Shown: positions 1-6,489, counted from the stretch's first letter. The stretch is DNA of 8,101 nucleotides from Nitriliruptoraceae bacterium (GCA_007120565.1 SKNK01000248.1:1-8101); one strand, 5' to 3'. A program made the numbers and translations. The notes: generated by a model from the letters alone, not told the origin.

Positions 1-1864
1 CGGACATCCCCGGCACCTCGCCGCGCTCAACGGCTGCGGCGATACGCCCGTAGCTGTGGTGGGTGTCGGGCGCTCCCCGGACCGCGACCCCGCCATCCCG
101 GACCTCAAGGTCGGCCTCATCCACCTCCAGGAGGTGGGCGAGCGCACGGCGTGCTTCCTCGACGACGCCCTCTGCGGCGACCGAGACCGCGACCCCGCCG
201 ACCGCCATCGACCGCGACCCGAAGGTTCCGGTCCCGCTCGTGACCCGCGAGGTGTCCCCGTGCACCACCTCGATCCGGTCGATCTCCACGTCGAGCGCGT
301 CCGCGACGATCTGCGCCAAGCTGGTCGCGGTCCCCTGTCCTGACGGGCCGAGGCCGGAGTAGACCACTACCTCGCCGTCGCTGTTGATCTGGACGGACCC
401 GAACTCCGATACGCCGGGGCCGACCCCACAGCGATCGAGGTAGCTCGACAGCCCGATGCCGAGGAGCCGCTCGCTTCCGCTCGCTCGTCGTTCGCGCTGT
501 TGTTGGCGCCAGTGGTCGTAGTCGACGGCGGTCAGGGCGGCGTCGAGCCCGGCCGCGTAGTCACCGACGTCGTAGGTGAGTCCGCCGATCGACGCGAAGG
601 GGAACTCCTCCGGGGCTGGGAAGTTGCGGCGGCGCAGCTCGGCGGGATCCATCGCCAGTTCGTGGGCGACGTCGTCGATGGCACGTTCGAGCACGAAGGC
701 CGCCTCGGGTCGGCCGGCGCCGCGGTAGGCGGCGGTCGGTGTCGCCGTGGTGAACACGCCCTTGGCGTCGAAGCGAAAGGCCTCCCAGCGGTAACACCCC
801 GGACCGATCTTGTTGCCGTTGAGGTGGATGTTGCCGCCGATGCGGGTCAACCAGGCGCCACAGTCACCGGTGACCTCCAGCTCAAGCCCCAGGAGCGTGC
901 CATCGCGACGGGCCGCGACCGTGACCTCCACCTCGATGCCGCGACCGTGGGTGGTGGTCTGCAGGTCCTCGGTGCGGGTGGCGGTGAAGGTCACCGGGCG
1001 GTCGAGCCTGCGTGCGATGGCGGTGCACAGCAGGTCCTCGGCGTAGGCGGAGAGCTTCGGGCCGAAGCCTCCTCCGACGTCCGGCGCGATGACGTCGAGC
1101 TCACCGTCGCCGAGCCCGAGAGCGGAGGCGATCATGTCGCGCAGGCGATGCGGCGACTGGGTCGAGGTGTGGACCACCAGGTGACCGTCCGCCTGCGGCT
1201 CCGCGAGCACCGAGCGTGCCTCGAGCGCGGTCGCCATGACCCGGGGGATCGTGTACGTCCGCCGCACCACGGCATCGGCGTCACGGACCACGGCGTCCAG
1301 GTCACCTTCCCGAGCGCCCTCGGCCCGGTAGACGACGTTGGTGCCGATGTCCTCGTGGACCAGCGCCTCGTCCTCGAGCGCAGCAGCGATGGTGGGGACC
1401 GCCGGGAGCTGCTCGTAGTCGACATCGACCAGGTCGACCGCGTCCTGCGCCTGGGCGGCGGTCTCGGCGACCACGACCGCGACGGGCTCCCCGACGTAGC
1501 GGACCTTGTCGATGGCCACGGGCCACTGACGTGGCTTGTGCGCCCCTTCGGGACCGATGATGTCCGGTGGTTGCACCCACCACGGCTGCGCATCCTCACC
1601 CGAGAACGCCGCGACCACCCCGGGCTGGGCCTGCGCCGCACGCAGATCGACGCGCTCGATCCTGGCATGGGCCATCGGGGCGCGGACAACGCCGAGGTGG
1701 AGCGTCCCGGGAGGTAGGAGGTTCGCGGTCCACCGCGCTCGCCCGGTGACCAGCCTGGCGTCCTCGGACCGGTGAACGGAACGCCCGACGTAGACCTCCC
1801 GCTGTCCGTCGGCCTGCGCCTGGTCCTGCGCCTCAGCGTGGGGATGTCGGCGTGGTCCGGGCAC
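1..1864 (-). CDS. Xanthine dehydrogenase/CoxL-family molybdopterin-binding large subunit, 3' end beyond window
   Basis: Molybdenum hydroxylase large subunit, which carries the molybdopterin cofactor and oxidises a small substrate such as a purine, aldehyde or other heterocycle; the substrate is not evident. The minus-strand frame is open from a GTG at 1864 to the left edge (621 residues; the family is usually about 750-800, so the C-terminal part is missing). The N-terminal hammerhead domain covers about residues 28-140 (VGRSVHRSEDARLVTG, then VRYVGEPVAV at 121-130). The first molybdopterin-binding domain follows, with TQSPH at 235-239, GGGFGPK at 264-270 and AYRGAGRPEA at 379-388. AYRGAGR is the signature of form II CoxL-like proteins, whereas genuine aerobic CO dehydrogenases have AYXCSFR. 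The start is supported by GGAGGAG at 1872-1878, 7-9 nt upstream. No medium (FAD) or small (iron-sulfur) subunit gene lies upstream, so partners would have to lie left of the window. Family is secure; substrate is open. Confidence 0.93.
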   Translation of the reverse strand, partial: MPGPRRHPHAEAQDQAQADGQREVYVGRSVHRSEDARLVTGRARWTANLLPPGTLHLGVVRAPMAHARIERVDLRAAQAQPGVVAAFSGEDAQPWWVQPPDIIGPEGAHKPRQWPVAIDKVRYVGEPVAVVVAETAAQAQDAVDLVDVDYEQLPAVPTIAAALEDEALVHEDIGTNVVYRAEGAREGDLDAVVRDADAVVRRTYTIPRVMATALEARSVLAEPQADGHLVVHTSTQSPHRLRDMIASALGLGDGELDVIAPDVGGGFGPKLSAYAEDLLCTAIARRLDRPVTFTATRTEDLQTTTHGRGIEVEVTVAARRDGTLLGLELEVTGDCGAWLTRIGGNIHLNGNKIGPGCYRWEAFRFDAKGVFTTATPTAAYRGAGRPEAAFVLERAIDDVAHELAMDPAELRRRNFPAPEEFPFASIGGLTYDVGDYAAGLDAALTAVDYDHWRQQQRERRASGSERLLGIGLSSYLDRCGVGPGVSEFGSVQINSDGEVVVYSGLGPSGQGTATSLAQIVADALDVEIDRIEVVHGDTSRVTSGTGTFGSRSMAVGGVAVSVAAEGVVEEARRALAHLLEVDEADLEVRDGGVAVRGAPDTHHSYGRIAAAVERGEVPGMS

Positions 1865-1880
1865 GATCCAGCTCCTCCGG

Positions 1881-1917
1881 CCGAGGGGTGGACCCGAGAT
1901 GCGACCACCCCGCTCGG
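1881..1917 (-). promoter_or_regulatory. Hairpin in the leader of the CoxL-family gene
   Basis: CCGAG-GGGTGG (1881-1891) is complementary to CCACCC-CG-CTCGG (1905-1917), giving 11 pairs with a 2-nt bulge and a 13-nt loop. It ends a few bases upstream of the GGAGGAG ribosome site of the gene starting at 1864. It could affect translation of that gene or end transcription from upstream; there is no U-tract. Stable stems arise often by chance at this base composition, so the role is uncertain. Confidence 0.35.
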
Positions 1918-1973
1918 TGGAGAACGCTAACGGGGCCGCTCAGGATCTGCAGCGCCAGGGCCTCGACGACGGA

Positions 1974-2001
1974 GCCGGCTACCGGCGGCCGGCTACCGGC
2001 G
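1974..2001. repeat. 14-bp tandem repeat, two copies, each near-palindromic
   Basis: GCCGGCTACCGGCG occurs twice head to tail with no spacer (1974-1987 and 1988-2001). Each copy contains GCCGG-CTA-CCGGC, a 5-bp inverted repeat around a 3-nt centre. On the minus strand the second copy (read first) contains the TAG stop of the possible small protein at 1993-2244, and the first lies immediately after it. The array lies 110-137 nt upstream of the GTG of the CoxL-family gene. It could be a double terminator-like hairpin, a binding site for a dimeric regulator of the downstream gene, or a chance slippage duplication. Confidence 0.6.
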
Positions 2002-2244
2002 CTCCGACCGAGGGGAGCTGGCCCGTGCTTGCCGCTCGGCTTCCGCGACGTCGATCACCCGGGTCCAGACGCCATCCTCATCGCAGGTGCCGACGGTGCC
2101 GCCGATGAGACGGTCCTCATCACGATCCTGATCGTCGTCTGGCTCGGGGTTCCAGGTGAGCGAGGTGCCCAATAGTCCCCAGCACGAAGCCGTGGACCCA
2201 CGTAGAGACGGTCGGCTCGTGCGGTTGCTTGATGGGTCGGACAT
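1993..2244 (-). CDS. Possible small acidic protein, 83 aa, unrecognised
   Basis: Not a family I recognise. The ATG at 2244 has AGGA 7 nt upstream, and the frame ends at TAG 1993-1995. By hand count about 75% of its codons end in G or C, rising to about 79% in the C-terminal two-thirds, which is suggestive but below what the secure genes show. The N-terminus is Ser/Arg-rich, followed by GTSLTWNPEP (26-35), a very acidic stretch at 33-44 and a region with strand-like character at about 45-66 (RLIGGTVGTC, DGVWTRVIDV). There is no signal peptide or membrane segment. It follows the sigma factor and the 177-aa gene in the same direction but is separated by 268 nt holding several hairpins, so it may be a separate transcript. 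An overlapping frame (2055-2330) has low third-position G/C and is less likely. The gene may be spurious. Confidence 0.42.
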   Translation of the reverse strand: MSDPSSNRTSRPSLRGSTASCWGLLGTSLTWNPEPDDDQDRDEDRLIGGTVGTCDEDGVWTRVIDVAEAERQARASSPRSERR

Positions 2245-2289
2245 GACGTCGTCCTGTTCATCCGGACCTGTGGCGGGAGACGACCGTTC

Positions 2290-2353
2290 GGCCGGGACCC
2301 GTCGTCGGGCGATCCCCCCTGCATGATCACCCGACGACGGGGCCCCTCCGGCC
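2290..2353 (-). terminator. Long hairpin between the sigma operon and the small ORF
   Basis: CCCGTCGTCGGGCGATC (2298-2314) pairs with GATCACCCGACGACGGG (2325-2341) with a single mismatch and a 10-nt loop. An outer stem, GGCCGG (2290-2295) with CCGGCC (2348-2353), extends it across small bulges. It lies about 160 nt past the stop of the 177-aa gene. No U-tract follows on the minus strand, which is common for actinobacterial terminators. It is the strongest stem noticed in the window and could equally be an operator or an RNA processing site. Confidence 0.5.
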
Positions 2354-2374
2354 TCGACCTTGCCCCAAGGTCGA
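2354..2374. promoter_or_regulatory. Perfect 8-bp inverted repeat beside the long hairpin
   Basis: TCGACCTT (2354-2361), loop GCCCC, AAGGTCGA (2367-2374). It directly abuts the outer stem of the 2290-2353 hairpin, so the two would form adjacent stems in a transcript from either strand. It may be part of a compound terminator, or a binding site for a dimeric regulator acting on the downstream small ORF. Confidence 0.4.
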
Positions 2375-2478
2375 CGTTGGCCCCGCGCTTCGCTTCGGCC
2401 GTTCACCGGGAGAGGTACGGCCCGGCTGACGGCCTCGTGGAACCAGAGCGTCGGGGGCGGCGGTTGATACGAGTCGCC

Positions 2479-2505
2479 GTCGGGTGTGCCCCCAGCGCAC
2501 ACGAC
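2479..2505 (-). terminator. Hairpin just after the 177-aa gene
   Basis: GTCG-GG-TGTGC (2479-2489) is complementary to GCACACGAC (2497-2505), giving 9 pairs with a 2-nt bulge and a 7-nt loop (CCCCAGC). It begins 8 nt downstream of the TGA at 2513-2515. Its position suggests a terminator or 3'-end stabiliser for the TPR-CHAT / sigma / 177-aa transcript. There is no U-tract. Confidence 0.42.
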
Positions 2506-2512
2506 CTTGGCG

Positions 2513-3046
2513 TCAGAGGCGCACCCACGCGGTCTCGACGACCCGCCCCGTGGACGGCCAGCGACAGCGCAGCGAGATCACGCCCTGCGCGACCTCGACG
2601 ACGAACCGCCCGAGGTCGTCGGTGACGGTCTCGGTCCGCGAGGCGTCCGACGGACCGGCATGAGCGGGGCCTTGGTGGGTGACGGTCAACTCCACCTCGT
2701 CGGCGGGGACGCACTGCCCGATCAGTCGACGTTGGCTCCCCTCAGCCACCACCTGGACCTCGACCTCGTTGTCGTCGGCGGTGAAGCCCAACCGTCGGCC
2801 CACCTCGGTCTGGCTCCGGACCCCGACCAACGGCGCGTCGGTGAGCGAGTCGAAGGTCAGCTGCGCGAGCTGCGCATCCAGCCGCAGGTAGGCCAACGTC
2901 GACCGAGCCGCCAGCAGAGCCTCTTCCGGCACGGGATCCAGGCGATGGACAACATCGCGCAGGTCCTCGAGCAGCGCCTCATCGGCCTGCGGGACGGCGT
3001 GTTCGGACAGCCCCTCGGGGGCGCCCTCCTGCGGATCGTCGCTCAT
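2513..3046 (-). CDS. 177-aa sigma-factor-adjacent protein of unknown function
   Basis: Not a named family, but from memory the layout matches short actinobacterial proteins encoded just after ECF-type sigma genes. Residues 20-70 are predicted largely helical (ADEALLEDLRDVVHRLDPVP, then LAARSTLAYLRLDAQLAQLT), a stretch resembling the start of zinc-less anti-sigma or sigma-partner proteins. Residues 84-177 look beta-rich: NEVEVQVV, RRLIGQCVP, VELTV, DDLGRFVVEV, GVISLRCRW and VVETAWVRL, arranged like a small immunoglobulin or transthyretin-type fold. There is no signal peptide or membrane helix. The start is ATG 3046 with GGAGGG at 3052-3057, 5 nt upstream. The gap to the sigma stop is only 33 nt, so co-transcription is very likely. 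Roles to consider are an inhibitor of the sigma factor, a substrate cleaved by the CHAT or S8 protease (compare Csx30 in type III-E systems), or a sensor; none is shown by the sequence. Confidence 0.85.
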   Translation of the reverse strand: MSDDPQEGAPEGLSEHAVPQADEALLEDLRDVVHRLDPVPEEALLAARSTLAYLRLDAQLAQLTFDSLTDAPLVGVRSQTEVGRRLGFTADDNEVEVQVVAEGSQRRLIGQCVPADEVELTVTHQGPAHAGPSDASRTETVTDDLGRFVVEVAQGVISLRCRWPSTGRVVETAWVRL

Positions 3047-3079
3047 GGGTTCCCTCCTCAGACACCCGGAGTCGCGAGG

Positions 3080-3652
3080 TCAGCCGGTGATACCTCGTGT
3101 GCGCAGATGCTCACGGAGCTGACCGAGACACCGCCCCCGGGTAGGCCCGATGCTGCCGATGGGGATGTCGAGGGCCTGGCTGACCTCCTCGTAGCTCAGC
3201 GGTGGATCCGCCATCAGGACCCGGAGCAGGGTCCGGCAACGCTCGCCCAGTTCGTTCAACGCGTCCCACAGTTGCGTGTCGCGTTCGGCGACGATCAGGT
3301 CGTGGTCCACCGTCTCCGCGGCATCCTCGATCTGGTCGAACTGTTCCTCGGGGGTCGGCCGTGCTCGATCCGCGTGGCGGAGGAGGCGGAGCGACTCGTG
3401 CCGTGAAGTGCTGGCGAGCCACCCTCCGACCGCGCGTGGTTCACGGATCCGGTCGAGGTGTTCGACCAACCGGAGCCACGTCGTCTGGAAGGCGTCATGC
3501 GCATCGGCGTCACTCAGCCCGTGCGACCTGATCACCGACCACACCAGACGGCCATAGCACTCGACGAGCCAGTCGAAGGCGTCCTGATCGCCTTCGGCGG
3601 CGGCGAGCACGTTCGCCTCGACCTTGGCGCGATCGATACCTACGGTCGCCAA
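3080..3652 (-). CDS. ECF-type RNA polymerase sigma factor (sigma-70 family)
   Basis: Directs RNA polymerase to a specific promoter set. From TTG 3652 the protein is 190 aa, a usual ECF length. Region 2 spans about residues 10-85 (EGDQDAFDWLVECYGRLVWS, then DAFQTTWLRLVEHLDRI and GGWLASTSRHESLRLLR). Region 4 spans about 128-185 (LWDALNELGERCRTLLRVL, then the helix-turn-helix LSYEEVSQALDIPIGSIGPT and RGRCLGQLREHL). There is no C-terminal extension or anti-sigma zinc motif. TTG was chosen because GAGGAG (3657-3662) lies 4 nt upstream and the protein then begins just before region 2. The frame also opens at GTG 3769, overlapping the CHAT stop by 4 nt (229 aa), but the extra 39 residues are basic and low-complexity, have weaker G/C third positions and lie over a non-triplet 14-bp repeat. 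It is the middle gene of the minus-strand operon. The sigma assignment is secure; the start is not. Confidence 0.92.
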   Translation of the reverse strand: MATVGIDRAKVEANVLAAAEGDQDAFDWLVECYGRLVWSVIRSHGLSDADAHDAFQTTWLRLVEHLDRIREPRAVGGWLASTSRHESLRLLRHADRARPTPEEQFDQIEDAAETVDHDLIVAERDTQLWDALNELGERCRTLLRVLMADPPLSYEEVSQALDIPIGSIGPTRGRCLGQLREHLRTRGITG

Positions 3653-3733
3653 CGTGCTCCTCGATGTCTTGGGCGGACGGATGGTAGTCGGCCGTCCCCC
3701 GGCAACGGTGGCGACACCGCGGGTGGCTCCGTG

Positions 3734-3760
3734 TCGAGGGACGAGCTTCGAGGGACGAGC
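3734..3760. repeat. 13-bp direct repeat with 14-bp period upstream of the sigma gene
   Basis: TCGAGGGACGAGC occurs at 3734-3746 and again, perfectly, at 3748-3760, separated by one T. On the minus strand it reads GCTCGTCCCTCGA twice, starting 6 nt past the CHAT stop and about 80-110 nt before the favoured TTG of the sigma gene. The 14-bp period is not a multiple of three, so it is not a peptide repeat, which argues that this stretch is non-coding. It may be a pair of same-face-offset binding sites, or a recent duplication. Confidence 0.6.
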
Positions 3761-3765
3761 GGACG

Positions 3766-6429
3766 TCACCTCCGCGGCAACGACGACGCTCCGACGACCA
3801 CGAAGGCGGCCCGGACGGCGCGTGCTCCCGGGCTCTGGTCGGCGACATCCACGATCGCCGAGGTCAGGGCTCGCTGGGGTGTGTCGCCCCGAGCGATCCG
3901 ATCGTGGAGCTCCGCCATCAGCGCACCGGCGGTCTCGTCGGGGATCTCCATCACCGGCGCGACCACGCAGCGGACACCGAGGCGCAACAGGACGCTACTC
4001 AGGCCCAGGACGGCATCGCCTCGCAGCGTGGTGGTCGTCGCCGCATCGCAACTCGACAGCACCACCAGGGAGGGGAGATGACGCAGCCCTTCCAACTCGT
4101 AGACCGTGAGCAACCCGTCCGCCAGGCTCAGGGACGAGAACATCGGGTTGTCGCTACGGAAGGTGCCGTGTGCGGCCAGGTGAGCCGTATCCACGCTCTG
4201 CATCGCGGCCAGGACCGCGGACACGTTCGCGCCGTCCCCCGTCAACACCTCGGCAGCCGGATCCGCCTCGGCCAGAGCGGCAACCTCTTCTGCGGCACCG
4301 GGAAGATCGGGTCCGGCCACCAGCAGCGTCGACCCGCCACCGCGACGGCCCGCTCGCCCCACACCGTGCGTCCGATCGAGAGCCGCGGGGGCCTCCGTCT
4401 CGGCACTCAACCAGGCACCCGCCGACGGGGACACGGCGGGGACCTGCCCGATGAACGCCGCCAAGGCCGCCCACGGGAGCCCGTTGAGCACCGCGGTCGG
4501 CACGACGACGAGCCCATCGGCATCGACGCGATCGAGGCCAAGAAGCTCAGCGAGCTCCTGCGACGACCGGGCGAGGGAGGCTTCGGTCGCCGCCAGCAGG
4601 CCCGGCGAGCCGCCACCATGAGCCAGGCGTCGCACCGCCGCGCACAGGTGGTCGACGGTCGCGCGCACCTCCTCGACGGGGGCCAACCGATGGTGCCGGG
4701 TCACCTGCCGTTCGACCGTCACCGCGTGGAGGTCGCCGTCGAGGTGGAAGTAGGCCACCAACGTGCGCCCGGCCAACCGCCGCCGGAGCGCAGGAACATC
4801 CAGTTGCAAGCTGGCGGCGTCACCAGCACGGTGGGTGAGGGCGCGTGCGCGGTCACGGATCCGACGTTCGATCCTGCCCCGCTCACGGACCGCTGCGCCG
4901 GGATCGTCGCCCGCGCGGGCCGCATCGCGCTCCATCCGGTCGAGGCGCCGCAGCTCCGCGAGGTCGTCGGCGAGCTGGCGGTCGGCCGGCGGCAGACGTG
5001 GCACGCCGATGTCGGTGGCACGGACACGATCGAGGGCTCGCAGCACTTCGGCCGGGCGGCCATCTGCCAACGCGAGACGGATGGCCAGTCGAACCAGGTC
5101 GGTGGTGTTGCCAGCCGCGTGCGCGCGCATCTCGGCCGACGCGAACACCAGCCGGGATCGGTCGAGGGTCCGCAGCCCAGCCGTGACGGCCCGGCGCGCT
5201 CCGGACCGGTCCCCGGCATCCAGACGCACCAGCGCGGTTGCGTACCAGTGCTGAGCCCGGGCCAGCGCAGGCATGTTGCGGGTCGTGCCTCGCACCTGGT
5301 CGAGGATCCGCCGGGCGGTGTCGGTATCCCCGTCAGCCCTGGCCTGCCGTGCCGCGACCAACCGGGCGTCACGTGCCTCGGTCGCCCATCCCCCGGCCTC
5401 GAGGTCATCCGCCAACCTGTCGGCGGCGGGGACATCGATCGATCCGGTCGTCGCCGCGAGGACGACGTAGCGAGCATGCAGTTCCCACCCGGCACGGTCA
5501 CCGCGCCGGAAACGCTCGCGGACCTGGTTGGCCAGGGAAGCCGCACGGTCGCGCTCCCCGACCATCAGACACAGGCGCGCGAGCAGTAGTTCGGCTTCCG
5601 CCGCGTTCAGGTGATCCTGAGCCAGCGCCCGCACCGCCGCCTCGGCCCGTTCGATGGCTTCCTCCAGCAGCCCGGCGTCTGCGAGGACCTCGGCACGGTC
5701 CACATCGAGCACCGCGAGTGCCGTGCTGTCGCCGAGCTCACGGAGTAGCTCATCGGCCTGCTCCAACAGGGCGAGGGATCCGGGTAGATCCCCTTCGCGA
5801 CCGGCAACGAAACCGAGGTTCTGCAGCCCCAAGGCCACACCACGGGTCGCGCCGATGTCGCGTGCCAGTTCGACCGAGCGTTCCAGGTCCGCCCGGGCGT
5901 TCGCCAACCTCCCCGCGTAGGCGTGGAGCACGCCGCGGTTGCTGAGCAGCCGTGACTCCGCGGCGCGGTCGCCGGTCGCCCGAAGTCGAGGCTGCACGAG
6001 ATCGTAGGTCCGCACGGCATCGTCCTGACGGCCAAGCCGCTGCAGGATCACCCCGCGCTGCATGTCGTTGCGGGCTGCATCGGAACCGTCGAGGGTCTCC
6101 GCAGCGAGTTCGGTCTCTTGCAGCGCCAACTCGGTGTGCCCGAGGGAGAGCAACACGGTCGCGAGGCTGGACCGGATCAGGGCTTCCAGTCGAGGGACCT
6201 CACCGGAGCTGGCCAGCCCTACCGCCGCGTCCAGCTCCTGGCGCGCCCCGGCGAGTTCACCCAACTCACGTAGCGCGACACCGAGGGCCCAGCGAACCTG
6301 CGCACGAGCTCGATCTCCGTCCCCGCAGTCCTCGAGCAGGGTCGCTGCGCGCTCTCGGAAGCCGGCCGGGTCGGCTTGAGCGTCCTCGACCAACACGAAG
6401 TGTTCGTCGGTGGCGGTCGAAGCAGGCAT
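3766..6429 (-). CDS. TPR-CHAT protein: caspase-like cysteine protease with helical-repeat sensor region
   Basis: CHAT domains are caspase/separase-related cysteine proteases; TPR-CHAT proteins are usually switched on through the repeat region. The 887-aa product has TPR-type helix pairs over about residues 44-310 (ALGVALRELGELAGARQELD, SNRGVLHAYAGRLANARADL, LQNLGFVAGREGDLPGSLAL), further degenerate helices to about 560, and CHAT at about 600-887. The catalytic dyad is visible: His754 in HLAAHGTFRSDNP and Cys794 in VVLSSCDAATTT, followed by the family's GDAVLGLSSVLLRLGVRCVV and a terminal AFVVVGASS, so the domain appears active. There is no signal peptide or membrane segment, so it is cytoplasmic. 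The start is ATG 6429; no ribosome site precedes it, but TACCCT sits 6-11 nt upstream, consistent with a leaderless message. The open frame extends to 6966 but there overlaps the divergent protease gene. It is the first gene of the operon with the sigma factor and 177-aa protein. Activating signal and substrate are unknown. Confidence 0.93.
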   Translation of the reverse strand: MPASTATDEHFVLVEDAQADPAGFRERAATLLEDCGDGDRARAQVRWALGVALRELGELAGARQELDAAVGLASSGEVPRLEALIRSSLATVLLSLGHTELALQETELAAETLDGSDAARNDMQRGVILQRLGRQDDAVRTYDLVQPRLRATGDRAAESRLLSNRGVLHAYAGRLANARADLERSVELARDIGATRGVALGLQNLGFVAGREGDLPGSLALLEQADELLRELGDSTALAVLDVDRAEVLADAGLLEEAIERAEAAVRALAQDHLNAAEAELLLARLCLMVGERDRAASLANQVRERFRRGDRAGWELHARYVVLAATTGSIDVPAADRLADDLEAGGWATEARDARLVAARQARADGDTDTARRILDQVRGTTRNMPALARAQHWYATALVRLDAGDRSGARRAVTAGLRTLDRSRLVFASAEMRAHAAGNTTDLVRLAIRLALADGRPAEVLRALDRVRATDIGVPRLPPADRQLADDLAELRRLDRMERDAARAGDDPGAAVRERGRIERRIRDRARALTHRAGDAASLQLDVPALRRRLAGRTLVAYFHLDGDLHAVTVERQVTRHHRLAPVEEVRATVDHLCAAVRRLAHGGGSPGLLAATEASLARSSQELAELLGLDRVDADGLVVVPTAVLNGLPWAALAAFIGQVPAVSPSAGAWLSAETEAPAALDRTHGVGRAGRRGGGSTLLVAGPDLPGAAEEVAALAEADPAAEVLTGDGANVSAVLAAMQSVDTAHLAAHGTFRSDNPMFSSLSLADGLLTVYELEGLRHLPSLVVLSSCDAATTTTLRGDAVLGLSSVLLRLGVRCVVAPVMEIPDETAGALMAELHDRIARGDTPQRALTSAIVDVADQSPGARAVRAAFVVVGASSLPRR

Positions 6430-6434
6430 GATGC

Positions 6435-6440
6435 AGGGTA
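6435..6440 (-). promoter_or_regulatory. Candidate -10 element for a leaderless TPR-CHAT transcript
   Basis: TACCCT on the minus strand fits the TANNNT pattern of actinobacterial -10 hexamers and ends 5 nt before the ATG at 6429, the placement expected if transcription starts at the start codon. TTGCCC about 19 nt further upstream is a weak possible -35. The absence of a ribosome site before this ATG supports the reading, but no transcript data are available. Confidence 0.35.
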
Positions 6441-6454
6441 AGCAGGGGACGGGT

Positions 6455-6471
6455 GCGCGGGGCAACCGCGC
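6455..6471. promoter_or_regulatory. Inverted repeat in the divergent spacer, candidate operator
   Basis: GCGCGG (6455-6460), GGCAA, CCGCGC (6466-6471) is a perfect 6-bp palindrome with a 5-bp centre in the 60-bp region between the TPR-CHAT and S8 protease genes. Relative to a leaderless start at 6429 it covers about -26 to -42, overlapping the -35 region. It is placed to act on both divergent promoters, or as a hairpin in the short leader of the S8 gene. G/C-only palindromes also occur by chance here. Confidence 0.4.
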
Positions 6472-6489
6472 TGACACAAGGGGAAGCAG

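Noticed and set aside
500..1717. 405-residue plus-strand open frame
   Set aside because: It lies antisense to the molybdenum hydroxylase gene, whose minus-strand frame gives clear family motifs; the plus-strand translation is Gly/Arg/Val/Asp-rich with no recognisable domain.
1132..1908. 258-residue minus-strand open frame
   Set aside because: Shifted frame over the start of the molybdenum hydroxylase gene; rich in Arg, Ser, Thr and Pro, as expected of a high-GC shadow.
2055..2330. Alternative 91-residue minus-strand frame over the small ORF
   Set aside because: Fewer than half of its codons in the overlapping part end in G or C, unlike every secure gene here. Kept only as a possible sign of a frameshift.
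2486..3406. 306-residue plus-strand open frame
   Set aside because: Antisense to the 177-aa and sigma genes, both of which have ribosome sites or clear domains in their own frames.
3904..5589. 561-residue plus-strand open frame
   Set aside because: Antisense to the TPR-CHAT gene; Arg/Gly/His/Gln-rich with no domain, while the opposite strand carries intact catalytic motifs.
3766..6429. Identity as Csx29 of a type III-E CRISPR system
   Set aside because: No CRISPR array, Cas7-11 or Cas1 is in the window; TPR-CHAT proteins are widespread outside CRISPR loci, so only the resemblance in architecture is reported.
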